Positions 26,205-33,827 of a stretch of DNA of 44,070 nucleotides are shown piece after piece. The notes under the pieces were generated by a model, which had not been told where the DNA came from, searched no databases, and saw only the letters and a program-made list of their open reading frames with translations. The DNA comes from Candidatus Limnocylindrales bacterium (GTDB taxonomy: Bacteria > Chloroflexota > Limnocylindria > Limnocylindrales > CSP1-4). A program made the translations under genes and the position numbers. Numbering within the stretch: the first letter of the stretch is position 1; each line of letters starts with the position of its first letter. The stretch spans positions 1-44,070 of the forward strand of contig JANWLH010000036.1 of assembly GCA_025450915.1 (NCBI GenBank), read 5' to 3'.

Positions 26205-27317
26205 GTGACCGACGCGCCGGTGCGCCGCCTGATCATCCTCGCCGAGGGCCGGTTCGGGCCCCACGACGGCAAGACGGCGATGGGCGTGATCCGCTACGGC
26301 CCCGACCCGATCGTCGCGGTCATCGATTCGACGAACGCCGGCCGGAACGTCCAGGAATGGCTCGGCAGCGGGCCGCGGTTCGCCATTCCGATCGTCGCCT
26401 CGCTGGCCGACGCGCTGGACCTCGCCCCGGAGCGCGGCACGCCGACGGCGCTGCTCATCGGCATCGCCCCGACCGGTGGCAAGTTGCCGGCGCCCTGGCG
26501 ACGGGCGATCCTCGACGCGATCGGCGCCGGCCTCGACATCCTCTCCGGGCTGCACACGTTCATCGGCGACGATCCCGAGTTCGCCGCGGCGGCCCTGGCT
26601 GCCGGGGTCGCGATCATCGACTACCGCCGGCCGCCACGCCGCGAGGAGACCGCCGTCGGCCGCGCCCACGAGCCGGGCAAGCACGTGATCCTGACCGTCG
26701 GCACTGATTGCGCGATCGGCAAGATGAGCGTCGCCCTCGAGCTCCGCCGGGCGGCCAGCGAAGCCGGCCTCGCGGCAGTCTTCGTGCCCACGGGCCAAAC
26801 CGGGATGATGATCGACGGCTGGGGCGTCGCGGTCGACCGGGTGGTCAGCGACTTCGCCAACGGGACCTGCGAGTGGCTGGTCGAGCAGGCCGAGTCGAAG
26901 GGCGACTGGATCATCGTCGAGGGCCAGGGCTCGCTCGACCATCCGGCATACAGTGCGGTGACCCTGAGCCTGATTCACGGCAGCACGCCCCAGGCGATGG
27001 TGATGGTCCACAAGCCGGGCCTGCCCGAGCACGATTGGGACCACGTGCCGGGCCGGACATTCCCGCTCCAGCCGCTGCGCGACTTCATCCGGCTCCACGA
27101 GCAGGTTGCGGGGGTCGTCGCGCCGTCGAAGGTCGTCGCCGTGGCCCTCAACACGTCGCTCTTCGCCGACGAGGCCGATGCCCGGCGAGTGATCGCCGAG
27201 ACCGCCGCGGAGACCGGGCTGCCGGCCGACGATCCGGTCCGGTTCGGCCCGGGGCGCCTGTGGGCGGCGATCCAGGCGGGCGTCGAGGCGCTCGAGCCGT
27301 CCTCGGCCGCGCGATGA
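26205..27317 (+). CDS. DUF1611 family protein, DgcN-like
   Basis: The 370-residue protein has the DUF1611 layout: an N-terminal Rossmann-like domain (LIILAEGRFGPHDGKTAMGV, then IDSTNAG) and a C-terminal P-loop domain with GTDCAIGK at 166-173 and a Walker-B-like WIIVEGQGSL. In marine bacteria and haloarchaea a DUF1611 enzyme (DgcN) N-acetylates D-glutamate and works with an enolase-superfamily epimerase (DgcA); that partner follows here with an ATGA overlap, so the same pathway is inferred. AGGAGG 5-6 nt before GTG 26205 decides the start over the GTG at 26184. tRNA-Glu lies immediately upstream, which may be coincidence. Confidence 0.82.
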   Translation: MTDAPVRRLIILAEGRFGPHDGKTAMGVIRYGPDPIVAVIDSTNAGRNVQEWLGSGPRFAIPIVASLADALDLAPERGTPTALLIGIAPTGGKLPAPWRRAILDAIGAGLDILSGLHTFIGDDPEFAAAALAAGVAIIDYRRPPRREETAVGRAHEPGKHVILTVGTDCAIGKMSVALELRRAASEAGLAAVFVPTGQTGMMIDGWGVAVDRVVSDFANGTCEWLVEQAESKGDWIIVEGQGSLDHPAYSAVTLSLIHGSTPQAMVMVHKPGLPEHDWDHVPGRTFPLQPLRDFIRLHEQVAGVVAPSKVVAVALNTSLFADEADARRVIAETAAETGLPADDPVRFGPGRLWAAIQAGVEALEPSSAAR

Positions 27318-28375
27318 CCCTGGGCCTGACCAGCGCGAAGATCCACCTGCCCTATGTCGAGCCGTTCCGGATCGCCCGGGCGCACGGCGGCGACGGGATG
27401 AGCTCGGTCATCGTGGAGCTGCGCAACCCGGCCTGGCCGGGACTCGTCGGGCGCGGCGAAGGCTACCCGGACGCCTACTACGGCGAGACGCTCGAGACGA
27501 TCGAGGTCGTCCTCGAGGTTCTCATGAGGACGCTCTCGGGGGAGGTCCTCGAGCGGGCAGCGGCCGATCCCGAGGCCGGCCTGGAGGCGATCGGCGACGC
27601 GTTCGACACGGCCATCGCCAATCACGGGGCGGCCAAGTGCGCCCTCGACATGGCCGTCCACGATCTCGTCGGGCAACGCCTCGGCCGGCCGGTCTACGAC
27701 CTGCTCGGGCTGTCGGCCGACATCGGACCGACCGACTTCACGGTGGGCATCGACGAGCCGGCGATCGTCGCCGAGCGCGCGGCGCGCCACGCCAACTTCC
27801 CGGCACTCAAGATCAAGGTCGGCGGGCCATCGGACCTCGAGACACTCGAGGCCGTCCGGCGGGTCTTCAGCGGGCCGATCCGGGTCGATGCGAACACCGG
27901 CTGGACGCCGGACCAGGGCGCCCGGCTGATTGCGGACATGGTCCGCCTGGGCGTGGAGCTGATCGAGCAGCCGTTCCCGGCCCACCGCCTCGACCAGCTG
28001 CGCTGGCTCCAAGAGCGCTCCGAGCTGCCCCTCGTCGCCGACGAGAGCGCCATCACGATCCGCGACCTCGATGGCCTCGTCGGCGTCGTCGACGGGGTCA
28101 ACGTCAAGCTGGCCAAGTGCGGCGGACCCGGTCCCGCCCGGCGAATGCTGGCCCGGGCGAAGGAGCTCGGCTTCAAGACGTTCCTGGGCTGCATGGAGGA
28201 GACGTCGCTCGGCATCGCCGCCTCGGCCCACGTCGCGAGCCTCGCCGACTGGATCGACCTCGATGGCTGCCTGCTCATCTCGGGCGATCCCTTCGAGGGC
28301 CTCGACCTCGATCCCGGCTGCCGCTGGCAGCTGACTGCGGCACCCGGGCTGGGGATCCGCCGCCGCGCCGCCTGA
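27314..28375 (+). CDS. Enolase-superfamily dipeptide/N-acyl amino acid epimerase, DgcA-like
   Basis: The 353-residue muconate-lactonizing/Ala-Glu epimerase subgroup enzyme shows all catalytic parts: K166-x-K168 in ALKIKVG, metal ligands D192 (VDANTGW), E218 (IEQPF) and D243 (ADESA), and the opposite-face lysine K265 in VNVKLAKCGG. The two lysines on opposite faces allow racemisation at an alpha carbon. With the DUF1611 partner it probably converts N-acetyl-D-glutamate to the L form; L-Ala-D/L-Glu epimerisation in murein recycling is the alternative. It is coupled to the preceding gene by a 4-nt overlap. Confidence 0.85.
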   Translation: MTLGLTSAKIHLPYVEPFRIARAHGGDGMSSVIVELRNPAWPGLVGRGEGYPDAYYGETLETIEVVLEVLMRTLSGEVLERAAADPEAGLEAIGDAFDTAIANHGAAKCALDMAVHDLVGQRLGRPVYDLLGLSADIGPTDFTVGIDEPAIVAERAARHANFPALKIKVGGPSDLETLEAVRRVFSGPIRVDANTGWTPDQGARLIADMVRLGVELIEQPFPAHRLDQLRWLQERSELPLVADESAITIRDLDGLVGVVDGVNVKLAKCGGPGPARRMLARAKELGFKTFLGCMEETSLGIAASAHVASLADWIDLDGCLLISGDPFEGLDLDPGCRWQLTAAPGLGIRRRAA

Positions 28376-28432
28376 GCTGCCGGGGCCCCGCTGATCCGCC
28401 CGTTCGGGCGTCGATTCGGGTCGGGTTCCTCG

Positions 28433-28465
28433 TGTGGACAACTTGGTGGACGAGATCGTGGACAA
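28433..28465 (+). promoter_or_regulatory. Three DnaA-box-like repeats at exact 12-bp spacing
   Basis: TGTGGACAA at 28433, GGTGGACGA at 28445 and CGTGGACAA at 28457 have the same orientation and begin exactly 12 bp apart. The first is the complement of TTGTCCACA, the DnaA box of many high-GC bacteria; the others differ at two and one positions. They lie about 155 bp upstream of the small gene at 28621, in a 245-bp leader region that also holds a 7-bp stem near 28511-28541. They could be DnaA or another regulator's operators. Confidence 0.5.
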
Positions 28466-28620
28466 ACCCCCTGCCCCCGATCCGGACCGGCGCCTATGAT
28501 GCTCGGTACGGGCTGAGGCACCTCGGGAGGGGGTCCTCGGCACCCCAATTGCACGCGGCCGGACCGCCCGCTTCCGCGGTCGAGCGCGCCCTGCAGACGC
28601 GAGAGGAGGAGGGGACAGCA

Positions 28621-28911
28621 TTGACTGATACGCGCACGCCCGCCGCGGCGACCGTGTCCGCCGAGGCGATCGATTTCGTGCGCTTCTGCTACAGCCGTCG
28701 AAGGGTCGGCTGGCCAGAGCTGTACGACGAGATGTGCGCCGTTGCGAGTCGGGGGCTCTACAACGGATGGGGCCTCTCCGAGCTTTCCGAGCATGGGATC
28801 GGGTTCTCACTCTTCGAGACGCCCGCCCTGGCCCGAGTCGCAGCGGACGTGGCCCGTGAGGAGTCCGACCGACGGGCCGCAGCAACCTCGATACCGGTCG
28901 TGACCCACTGA
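28621..28911 (+). CDS. Small conserved-looking protein of unknown function
   Basis: The 96-residue protein starts at TTG, preceded by GAGGAGGAGGGG, a very strong ribosome site about 8 nt away. After a 15-residue Thr/Ala lead the core reads AIDFVRFCYSRRRVGWPELY, then DEMCAVASRGLYNGWG and LSEHGIGFSLFETPAL, ending in a charged tail. The dense aromatic/Gly pattern, strong ribosome site and own terminator argue for a real, conserved gene. Two Cys are present but no metal motif. No function can be named. The upstream DnaA-box-like repeats make a link to the cell cycle or stress conceivable. Confidence 0.75.
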   Translation: MTDTRTPAAATVSAEAIDFVRFCYSRRRVGWPELYDEMCAVASRGLYNGWGLSELSEHGIGFSLFETPALARVAADVAREESDRRAAATSIPVVTH

Positions 28912-28935
28912 TCGGGTCCTGACCCAGACACGATG

Positions 28936-28962
28936 CGACCCCTGTCGAATTGGCAGGGGTCG
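28936..28962 (+). terminator. Terminator hairpin after the small gene
   Basis: CGACCCCTG at 28936-28944 pairs perfectly over 9 bp with CAGGGGTCG at 28954-28962 (loop 9 nt), followed by TTCGATTCC. It lies 24 bp after the stop codon. Confidence 0.7.
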
Positions 28963-29551
28963 TTCGATTCCTGGTTCTGTGCCGACCGTCGGCGGCCGCG
29001 GCTCTTGGCGAATGTCGCACCCAGAAAGACAAACGACGCCATTGAGGCCGGGATCGCCGGGCCAGAGTCGCACCAGCCTCTGTTTTCATCCCCAGCCACG
29101 CTCCGACCGGGATGAAATCCCGCGTTGGTTCGAAGGCGCGAGTCCTGCAGGGTGCTGGAAAGCGTTGTTTGTCGCACCACGATCAACAACGGCTCCGAAT
29201 TGGTGAGACCGAGGGCCCGGACAGGGCCCTGAGCCGGGGCTCGGCTTCCTACCCGTCGCGCAGAACAGGGCGTTTGCTGTTCCAGGAACACCACAGGACG
29301 GGCAGATCGACGAAGCGTGCCGGCGTGGGTACCCCATACCTCAAAACGGCGGTTTGCCGGCGAAAACCCAGGCGAAGGGGCGGGTGGGACTGCTCCAACG
29401 GTCCCGGCGCGAGCGTGGGCGGGAATGAAAATCCCAAGCGTCGACGCCGACTGGCCCTCGCGCGCGCCAAATCGGACTCCGGCAAGCAGGATTTGAGGTA
29501 CGAGGTACCCGCGCGGGCGGGGCGCCGGGCCACGAGCCCCAGCGAGGCGGG
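28963..29551. other. 589-bp non-coding stretch rich in inverted repeats
   Basis: No convincing gene is seen. Hairpins include TTTCATCCC/GGGATGAAA (29084-29092 with 29109-29117), CGGGAT/ATCCCG directly after it, AGGGCCC/GGGCCCT (29212-29218 with 29224-29230) and GAGCC/GGCTC (29231-29242). GACAAACGACGC at 29028-29039 recurs inverted at 29162-29173 with one mismatch. A related GGGAATGAAAATCCC lies near 29422. Base content is less GC-rich than the flanks. It could be a small RNA gene, a decayed mobile element or both. Confidence 0.5.
29086..29337 (-). pseudogene. Possible decayed zinc-ribbon coding remnant
   Basis: A minus-strand frame includes ICPSCGVPGTANALFCATG, close to the common CPSCG-x(n)-FCxxCG zinc-ribbon pattern, but the last Cys is lost and the following residues lack protein-like character. 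No ribosome site is present. It may be chance. Confidence 0.2.
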
Positions 29552-29779
29552 CTATGCCCGGATGCGCCGCCGGGCCATCTCGCCCTCGATCTGACGCTCG
29601 GCCTCGACGTACCGGTCGATCTGGTCGCGGATCTCGTTTGCCTCGGGGGTGTACAGGTGGACCTGCTGCTGGAGGATGTAGCTGAGGCGGCGGCTCGTCA
29701 TCCGGACGTGGTCGAGGTTCTTCATGAGGACCAGCGGATCCATCGCGGCCAGGTCCGACGGGTGGTACATCTCCTGCAT
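29552..29779 (-). CDS. Small helical protein of unknown function
   Basis: The 75-residue, charged and largely helical protein starts MQEMYHPSDLAAMDPLVLM. A Q-rich central part (SYILQQQVHLYTPEANEIRD) is followed by a heptad-like stretch IDRYVEAERQIEGEMARRR that could form a coiled coil. The TAGAAT hexamer exactly 6 nt before the ATG strongly supports this start. There are no enzyme motifs; a DNA- or protein-associated accessory role is possible. Not recognised. Confidence 0.7.
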   Translation of the reverse strand: MQEMYHPSDLAAMDPLVLMKNLDHVRMTSRRLSYILQQQVHLYTPEANEIRDQIDRYVEAERQIEGEMARRRIRA

Positions 29780-29785
29780 GGCCGC

Positions 29786-29791
29786 ATTCTA
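29786..29791 (-). promoter_or_regulatory. -10 element TAGAAT, leaderless start
   Basis: On the minus strand TAGAAT lies exactly 6 nt before the ATG at 29779. Confidence 0.55.
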
Positions 29792-29897
29792 GCGGGGGCC
29801 CGGCCTCGACCGGGCGGCGCGGAGGGCACGAGGCGGCCCGGCGAGCCGCGGTACGGGCGGGCCCTGAACGGCGAGGGTCGCTGGACGCCGAAGGAGG

Positions 29898-31313
29898 CTA
29901 GACGGCGCGCAGTCGCCGGGGCGGCCAATCCCAGTCGACCGGCAGCGCGGCGCCGCTCAGGGCGCGTCGCCGGCCGGCCTCGGTTGCCCCGAGGACCAGG
30001 ATTCGATCGAGCTTCGTGGCCCGGCCGGCCTCGTCGCCCCACAGCTTGGTCATCTTGCGGCCGGCCGCCACGTCGTCGAGCGCCACGCCGGCCAGCCGAT
30101 AGCCCGCGGGCAGCGCTGCCTCCGCCCAGACGCGTTCCGCCAGCCCGACCCCACCGTTCAGATGCCGCCCGCGGTCACGCTCCACGTCACCCACGACCAG
30201 GACGACGACCGCGTCATCGGCCAGGACGGCCCGCAGGCCCTCGAGGACCTCGCGCATGAAGACCAGGTAGGCCGTTCGATGGTGGGCGTCGTCGAGGGCC
30301 GCATCGATCGCCGCCGGGTCCTCGCCCAGCAGCCACGCCCGCATCCAGTTGTAGTAGCCGTACTTCACGACCCGCAGGTAGGGCGGCGAGGTGACGACGA
30401 GACGGGCTCGTTCCGGCAGGGCCCGGGCCCGCAGCGCCGACCGGGCGCGGACGCCGGCGTCTCGCGCATCGCCGAGCAGGGCGATCCCGGTCGAGGCGGG
30501 TGGCGGCTGGCGGTACAGGCGGGTCAGCTTGCGGTCGAGGCAGGCGAAGACATCTCGTTCCGGCGAGTGGAAGTCGGTGCGGGCCACGAAGTCGCGGACG
30601 TAGCCCCGGGCCATGCTGAACGTGTTCGGCATCACTTCCGAGAGATAGCTCGCGGACTTGCCGTGGAGGATTCCCGTCAGACCGGCCGCCAGGAACCGAT
30701 CGACCCGGTCGTCGAGCTGGAGGACGGTCCGGACGAAGAGGAGCTGGGCGAACGTCCGAGGATGGAACGAGAGGGCCACCTCGAGCGGGACCGGTTCGAC
30801 GCCTTCGGTCGGGGCCACCCCGGAGCCGGCCGCAGGGACGAGCACGCCGCCCGGTCCCGGCGCGCCGAGGAGGCGGACCGAGAGAGCGAGCCAGGCGGCA
30901 CCCTCGTTGGCCCAGCGCAGCCGGAGCGCCGTGAGGCGGGTTCGGGCCTCGGCCGGCGAGGCGGGCTCGACCTTGGCCGCGGTCAGCAGGAAGGCGAACG
31001 GATTGAGGTCGTTGCCGACGCCGATCCGGCCTTCGGCACAGGCCTGCAAGGCAGTGGTTCCCCGACCGCTGAACGGATCGAGGACGACATCGCCGGGCCG
31101 CGACCAGCGGGCGATGAAGGCATGGGCGAGGGCCGCCGGAAAGCTCGCCAGGTACGAGCACATCGGATGGAAGCTGTGGCCCCACAGCCGCTGCTGGTCC
31201 TTCCACTCCGGCGCGATTGTCAGTCGGGGAAGCTCGGCCGGCAGCTCGAGCGCAAGCTGGGCGGCACTGTGGGTGCTGGGCGGCGGGGCGCTGGCGCGTT
31301 GGGCGCGCGGCAC
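29898..31313 (-). CDS. Solitary DNA methyltransferase (N4-cytosine or N6-adenine type)
   Basis: The 471-residue protein has the AdoMet motif VLDPFSGRGTTALQA (78-92, motif I) and the catalytic motif VTSPPYLRVVKYG (307-319, motif IV), which identify an exocyclic amino methyltransferase. Motif I comes first and about 220 residues separate it from motif IV, leaving room for a target-recognition region. No restriction gene adjoins, so it may be an orphan. The GTG at 31313 is chosen because GGAGG lies 11 nt before it and TACACT at 31372-31367 would give a 47-nt leader; longer frames starting at 31376, 31397 or 31445 are possible. It is divergent from the DUF937 gene. Confidence 0.82.
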   Translation of the reverse strand: MPRAQRASAPPPSTHSAAQLALELPAELPRLTIAPEWKDQQRLWGHSFHPMCSYLASFPAALAHAFIARWSRPGDVVLDPFSGRGTTALQACAEGRIGVGNDLNPFAFLLTAAKVEPASPAEARTRLTALRLRWANEGAAWLALSVRLLGAPGPGGVLVPAAGSGVAPTEGVEPVPLEVALSFHPRTFAQLLFVRTVLQLDDRVDRFLAAGLTGILHGKSASYLSEVMPNTFSMARGYVRDFVARTDFHSPERDVFACLDRKLTRLYRQPPPASTGIALLGDARDAGVRARSALRARALPERARLVVTSPPYLRVVKYGYYNWMRAWLLGEDPAAIDAALDDAHHRTAYLVFMREVLEGLRAVLADDAVVVLVVGDVERDRGRHLNGGVGLAERVWAEAALPAGYRLAGVALDDVAAGRKMTKLWGDEAGRATKLDRILVLGATEAGRRRALSGAALPVDWDWPPRRLRAV

Positions 31314-31459
31314 GTTCGGACGGGCCTCCGGGAGCTTCAGTCGCGATTCCGAAGCGACGGAGGCGGAGTGTAGCACGGCGATTCTGGCGCTCCACACGGT
31401 ACTCTTAGGCCGCCGCGTCCTACGGTCGCGCCCATCAACCGTCACAGTCGGAGCGCGTC

Positions 31460-32038
31460 ATGGACAATCTGCTCAAGGAGATCAGCGGAGCGGTCGAGGG
31501 CCAGGCGGGGCAGGCCGGCGGGCCGAATCTCGGCCAGGCGACCCAGGGCCTCGGCGAGCTTCAGCAGCTGCTCGGCGGCCTGGGCGGCGGCAATGCCGGT
31601 TCGCTGCTCGGCGGGGTGACTGGGACCGTCGGTGCAACGGCCGGCGCAAACTCGCTGGGCAGTCTCGGGTCGATCCTGCCGGCCCTGCTCGGCGTGCTCG
31701 GCGGGCAGGCCGCCAACAACCAGACGGGCCTGCACCAGCTCGTTGGCAACATGGAGGCGAACGGCCTGGGCGGCGTCGCCCAGTCGTGGATCGGGAGCGG
31801 TGCCAGCCAGGCGATCACGCCGGCGCAGGTGGAGCAGGTCCTGAGCTCGAGCCAGCTCTCGCAGATCGCTTCGCAGTCAGGCCTCCCGCCCGACCAGCTC
31901 AAGAGCGGGATCGCCGCGATCCTGCCCCATCTCGTCAGCGGCCTGTCGCCGAACGGGTCGCTGCCCGCGCCGGCCCAGGTCCAGGGCATGATCGGCCAGA
32001 TCCAGGGTGCTCTGGGCGGTCTTACCGGCCAGCGCTGA
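31460..32038 (+). CDS. DUF937 (YidB-like) protein
   Basis: The 192-residue protein has an N-terminal half dominated by Gly, Leu and Gln (LQQLLGGLGGGNAGSLLGG). The C-terminal half is the YidB/DUF937 domain: MEANGLGGVAQSWIGSGASQ followed by ITPAQVEQVLSSSQLSQIA and a LPPDQLKSGIAAILP helix. The family is widespread but has no firm function. GGAG lies 7-8 nt before the ATG. It is followed 103 bp later by the HerA-like gene. Confidence 0.82.
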   Translation: MDNLLKEISGAVEGQAGQAGGPNLGQATQGLGELQQLLGGLGGGNAGSLLGGVTGTVGATAGANSLGSLGSILPALLGVLGGQAANNQTGLHQLVGNMEANGLGGVAQSWIGSGASQAITPAQVEQVLSSSQLSQIASQSGLPPDQLKSGIAAILPHLVSGLSPNGSLPAPAQVQGMIGQIQGALGGLTGQR

Positions 32039-32141
32039 CCCGCCGGCCCATGGACAGCCGCGGCCGACTCGCCCAAGGGCCGGTCCGGCACTCGGCCGGC
32101 GTTCGACCCGGCAGCACGAATCAGAGGGAGAGGGCTCAACC

Positions 32142-33827
32142 GTGACTCAGTCGTTCCATGACGCGATGGCCCAGGGCTATGCCCTCAATGAGCCGGCGAT
32201 TCCGATCGGATCGCCCATCGACGGTGATGCGGCCCTCGGCGACGTGCGCGTCCAGGTCTCGCTCGGCGTCCTCAATCGCCATGGGCTGATCGCCGGGGCG
32301 ACCGGCACCGGCAAGACCAAGACGATCCAGCTCCTCGCCGGCGAGCTCTCGAAGGCCGGCGTGCCGGTCTTCGTCACCGATATCAAGGGCGATGTCACGG
32401 GACTCGGCGCGCCAGGTGACGCGACCAATCCGCGGGTCGTCGAGCGCTGCCAGCAGCTCGCCTGGACGTTCGCGCCATCGGCCCATCCAGTCGAGTTCCT
32501 GTCCCTGTCGGGCAAGCTCGGGGCCCAGATCCGGGCGACGACCCATTCGTTCGGGCCGGTCCTGCTGGGCAAGGTCCTCGGCCTCAACGACACCCAGACC
32601 TCGATCCTCTCGATCGTCTTCAAGTACTGCGATGACAACCAGCTGCCGCTGCTCGACCTGGCCGACCTGCGCACCACCCTCAACTACCTGGGGTCTGACG
32701 CTGCCAAGGCTACGCTTGCCGACTACGGCGGGATCGCCCCGGCCTCGCTGGGGGTCATCAACCGGGCCCTGATCACCCTCGAGCAGCAGGGCGCCGACGC
32801 GTTCTTCGGCGAGCCCGAGTTCGACGTCAACGACCTCATCCGGACGACGTCGGACGGCCAGGGGATCATCAGCATCCTCGAGCTGTCCGACGTGATGGAC
32901 AAGCCGGCGCTCTTCGGGACGTTCGTCCTGTGGATGCTTGCCCAGCTCTATCACGCCCTGCCCGAGATCGGCGACCCGGTCAAGCCACGGCTGGCGTTCT
33001 TCTTCGACGAGGCACACCTCCTCTTCGACGACGCCAGCAAGGCCCTCCTCGACGAGATCGAGCAGACCGTCCGGTTGATCCGCTCGAAGGGCGTCGGCGT
33101 CTTCTTCGCCACCCAGACACCGACCGACATCCCGGCCTCGGTCCTGGCCCAGCTCGGCAATCGCTTCCAGCACGCGCTGCGGGCCTTCACGCCCCAGGAC
33201 GCCGACGACATCAAGAAGACGGTACAGACATTCCCGATGACCTCGTTCTTCGATGTCGGCCAGCGCATCCAGCAGCTCGGGACCGGCGAGGCGCTCGTGA
33301 CGGTCCTCTCGCCGAACGGCGTCCCGACGCCGCTCGCGCCGACCCGCGTCGGGCCGCCGGATTCGCTCATGGCGGCCCTCGATCCGGCAACGTTCCAGCA
33401 GCTCGTCGCGACCGGCTCGTTGAGCGCCAAGTATTCCGCGACGGTCGATCGGCAGAGCGCCCACGAGATCATCACCGCCCGGATCCAGGCCGCCCAGCAG
33501 GCGGTGTCGGCTGCTGCGCAGGCGACCGTGCCAGCGGCCGTGGCTGGGGGCACCGGCGTCGAGGTGCCCGGCGCGACTCCTGGCCAGGTCACGATGACCC
33601 AGGCCGAGTACAACCGGCAGGTTCGTGACCAGGAACGGGCCGCGGCCCAGGCGCAGCGCGCCGCCGACCAGGAGCAGCGCGCTGAGCAGCGGGCGAAGGC
33701 CCAGGCGGCGGCTGCCCAGAAGCGCCAGGAGACCCAGATCCTGCGCACGGGCACCAGACTGGTGACCTCGAGTGTCGGCCAGAGCCTGATTCGGGGAGTC
33801 TTTGGAACGCTCTTCGGCAAGCACTGA
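32142..33827 (+). CDS. HerA-like P-loop ATPase (DUF853 family)
   Basis: The 561-residue ATPase of the HerA/FtsK superfamily has Walker A GATGTGKTK at 52-60 and Walker B LAFFFDEAHLLFDD near residue 285. VRLIRSKGVGVFFATQTPTD near 310-330 is the family's sensor-like stretch. The last 75 residues are Gln/Arg/Ala-rich with heptad spacing, likely a coiled coil, ending in an SLIRGVFGTLFG segment. DUF853 proteins resemble DNA-translocating ATPases but many are not tied to a nuclease; no nurA gene is near. The GTG at 32142 follows GGGAGAGGG. It overlaps the next gene by 26 nt. Confidence 0.85.
   Translation: MTQSFHDAMAQGYALNEPAIPIGSPIDGDAALGDVRVQVSLGVLNRHGLIAGATGTGKTKTIQLLAGELSKAGVPVFVTDIKGDVTGLGAPGDATNPRVVERCQQLAWTFAPSAHPVEFLSLSGKLGAQIRATTHSFGPVLLGKVLGLNDTQTSILSIVFKYCDDNQLPLLDLADLRTTLNYLGSDAAKATLADYGGIAPASLGVINRALITLEQQGADAFFGEPEFDVNDLIRTTSDGQGIISILELSDVMDKPALFGTFVLWMLAQLYHALPEIGDPVKPRLAFFFDEAHLLFDDASKALLDEIEQTVRLIRSKGVGVFFATQTPTDIPASVLAQLGNRFQHALRAFTPQDADDIKKTVQTFPMTSFFDVGQRIQQLGTGEALVTVLSPNGVPTPLAPTRVGPPDSLMAALDPATFQQLVATGSLSAKYSATVDRQSAHEIITARIQAAQQAVSAAAQATVPAAVAGGTGVEVPGATPGQVTMTQAEYNRQVRDQERAAAQAQRAADQEQRAEQRAKAQAAAAQKRQETQILRTGTRLVTSSVGQSLIRGVFGTLFGKH

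Noticed and set aside
28433-28465. Chromosomal replication origin
   Set aside because: Three DnaA-like boxes are present but there is no dnaA, dnaN, AT-rich unwinding region or larger box cluster nearby.
28459-28500. Sigma-70 type promoter TGGACA/TATGAT before the small gene
   Set aside because: The spacing is about 30 bp, far too long; only the TATGAT at 28495 could serve as a -10 element on its own.
26975-29089. Long minus-strand frame of 704 codons
   Set aside because: It is antisense to the dipeptide epimerase with all active-site residues intact; composition is that of a shadow frame and it lacks a ribosome site.
30162-32145. Plus-strand long frames antisense to the methyltransferase
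   Set aside because: The methyltransferase has both the AdoMet and the TSPPY motifs in one frame; the opposite frames lack any domain and are compositional shadows.
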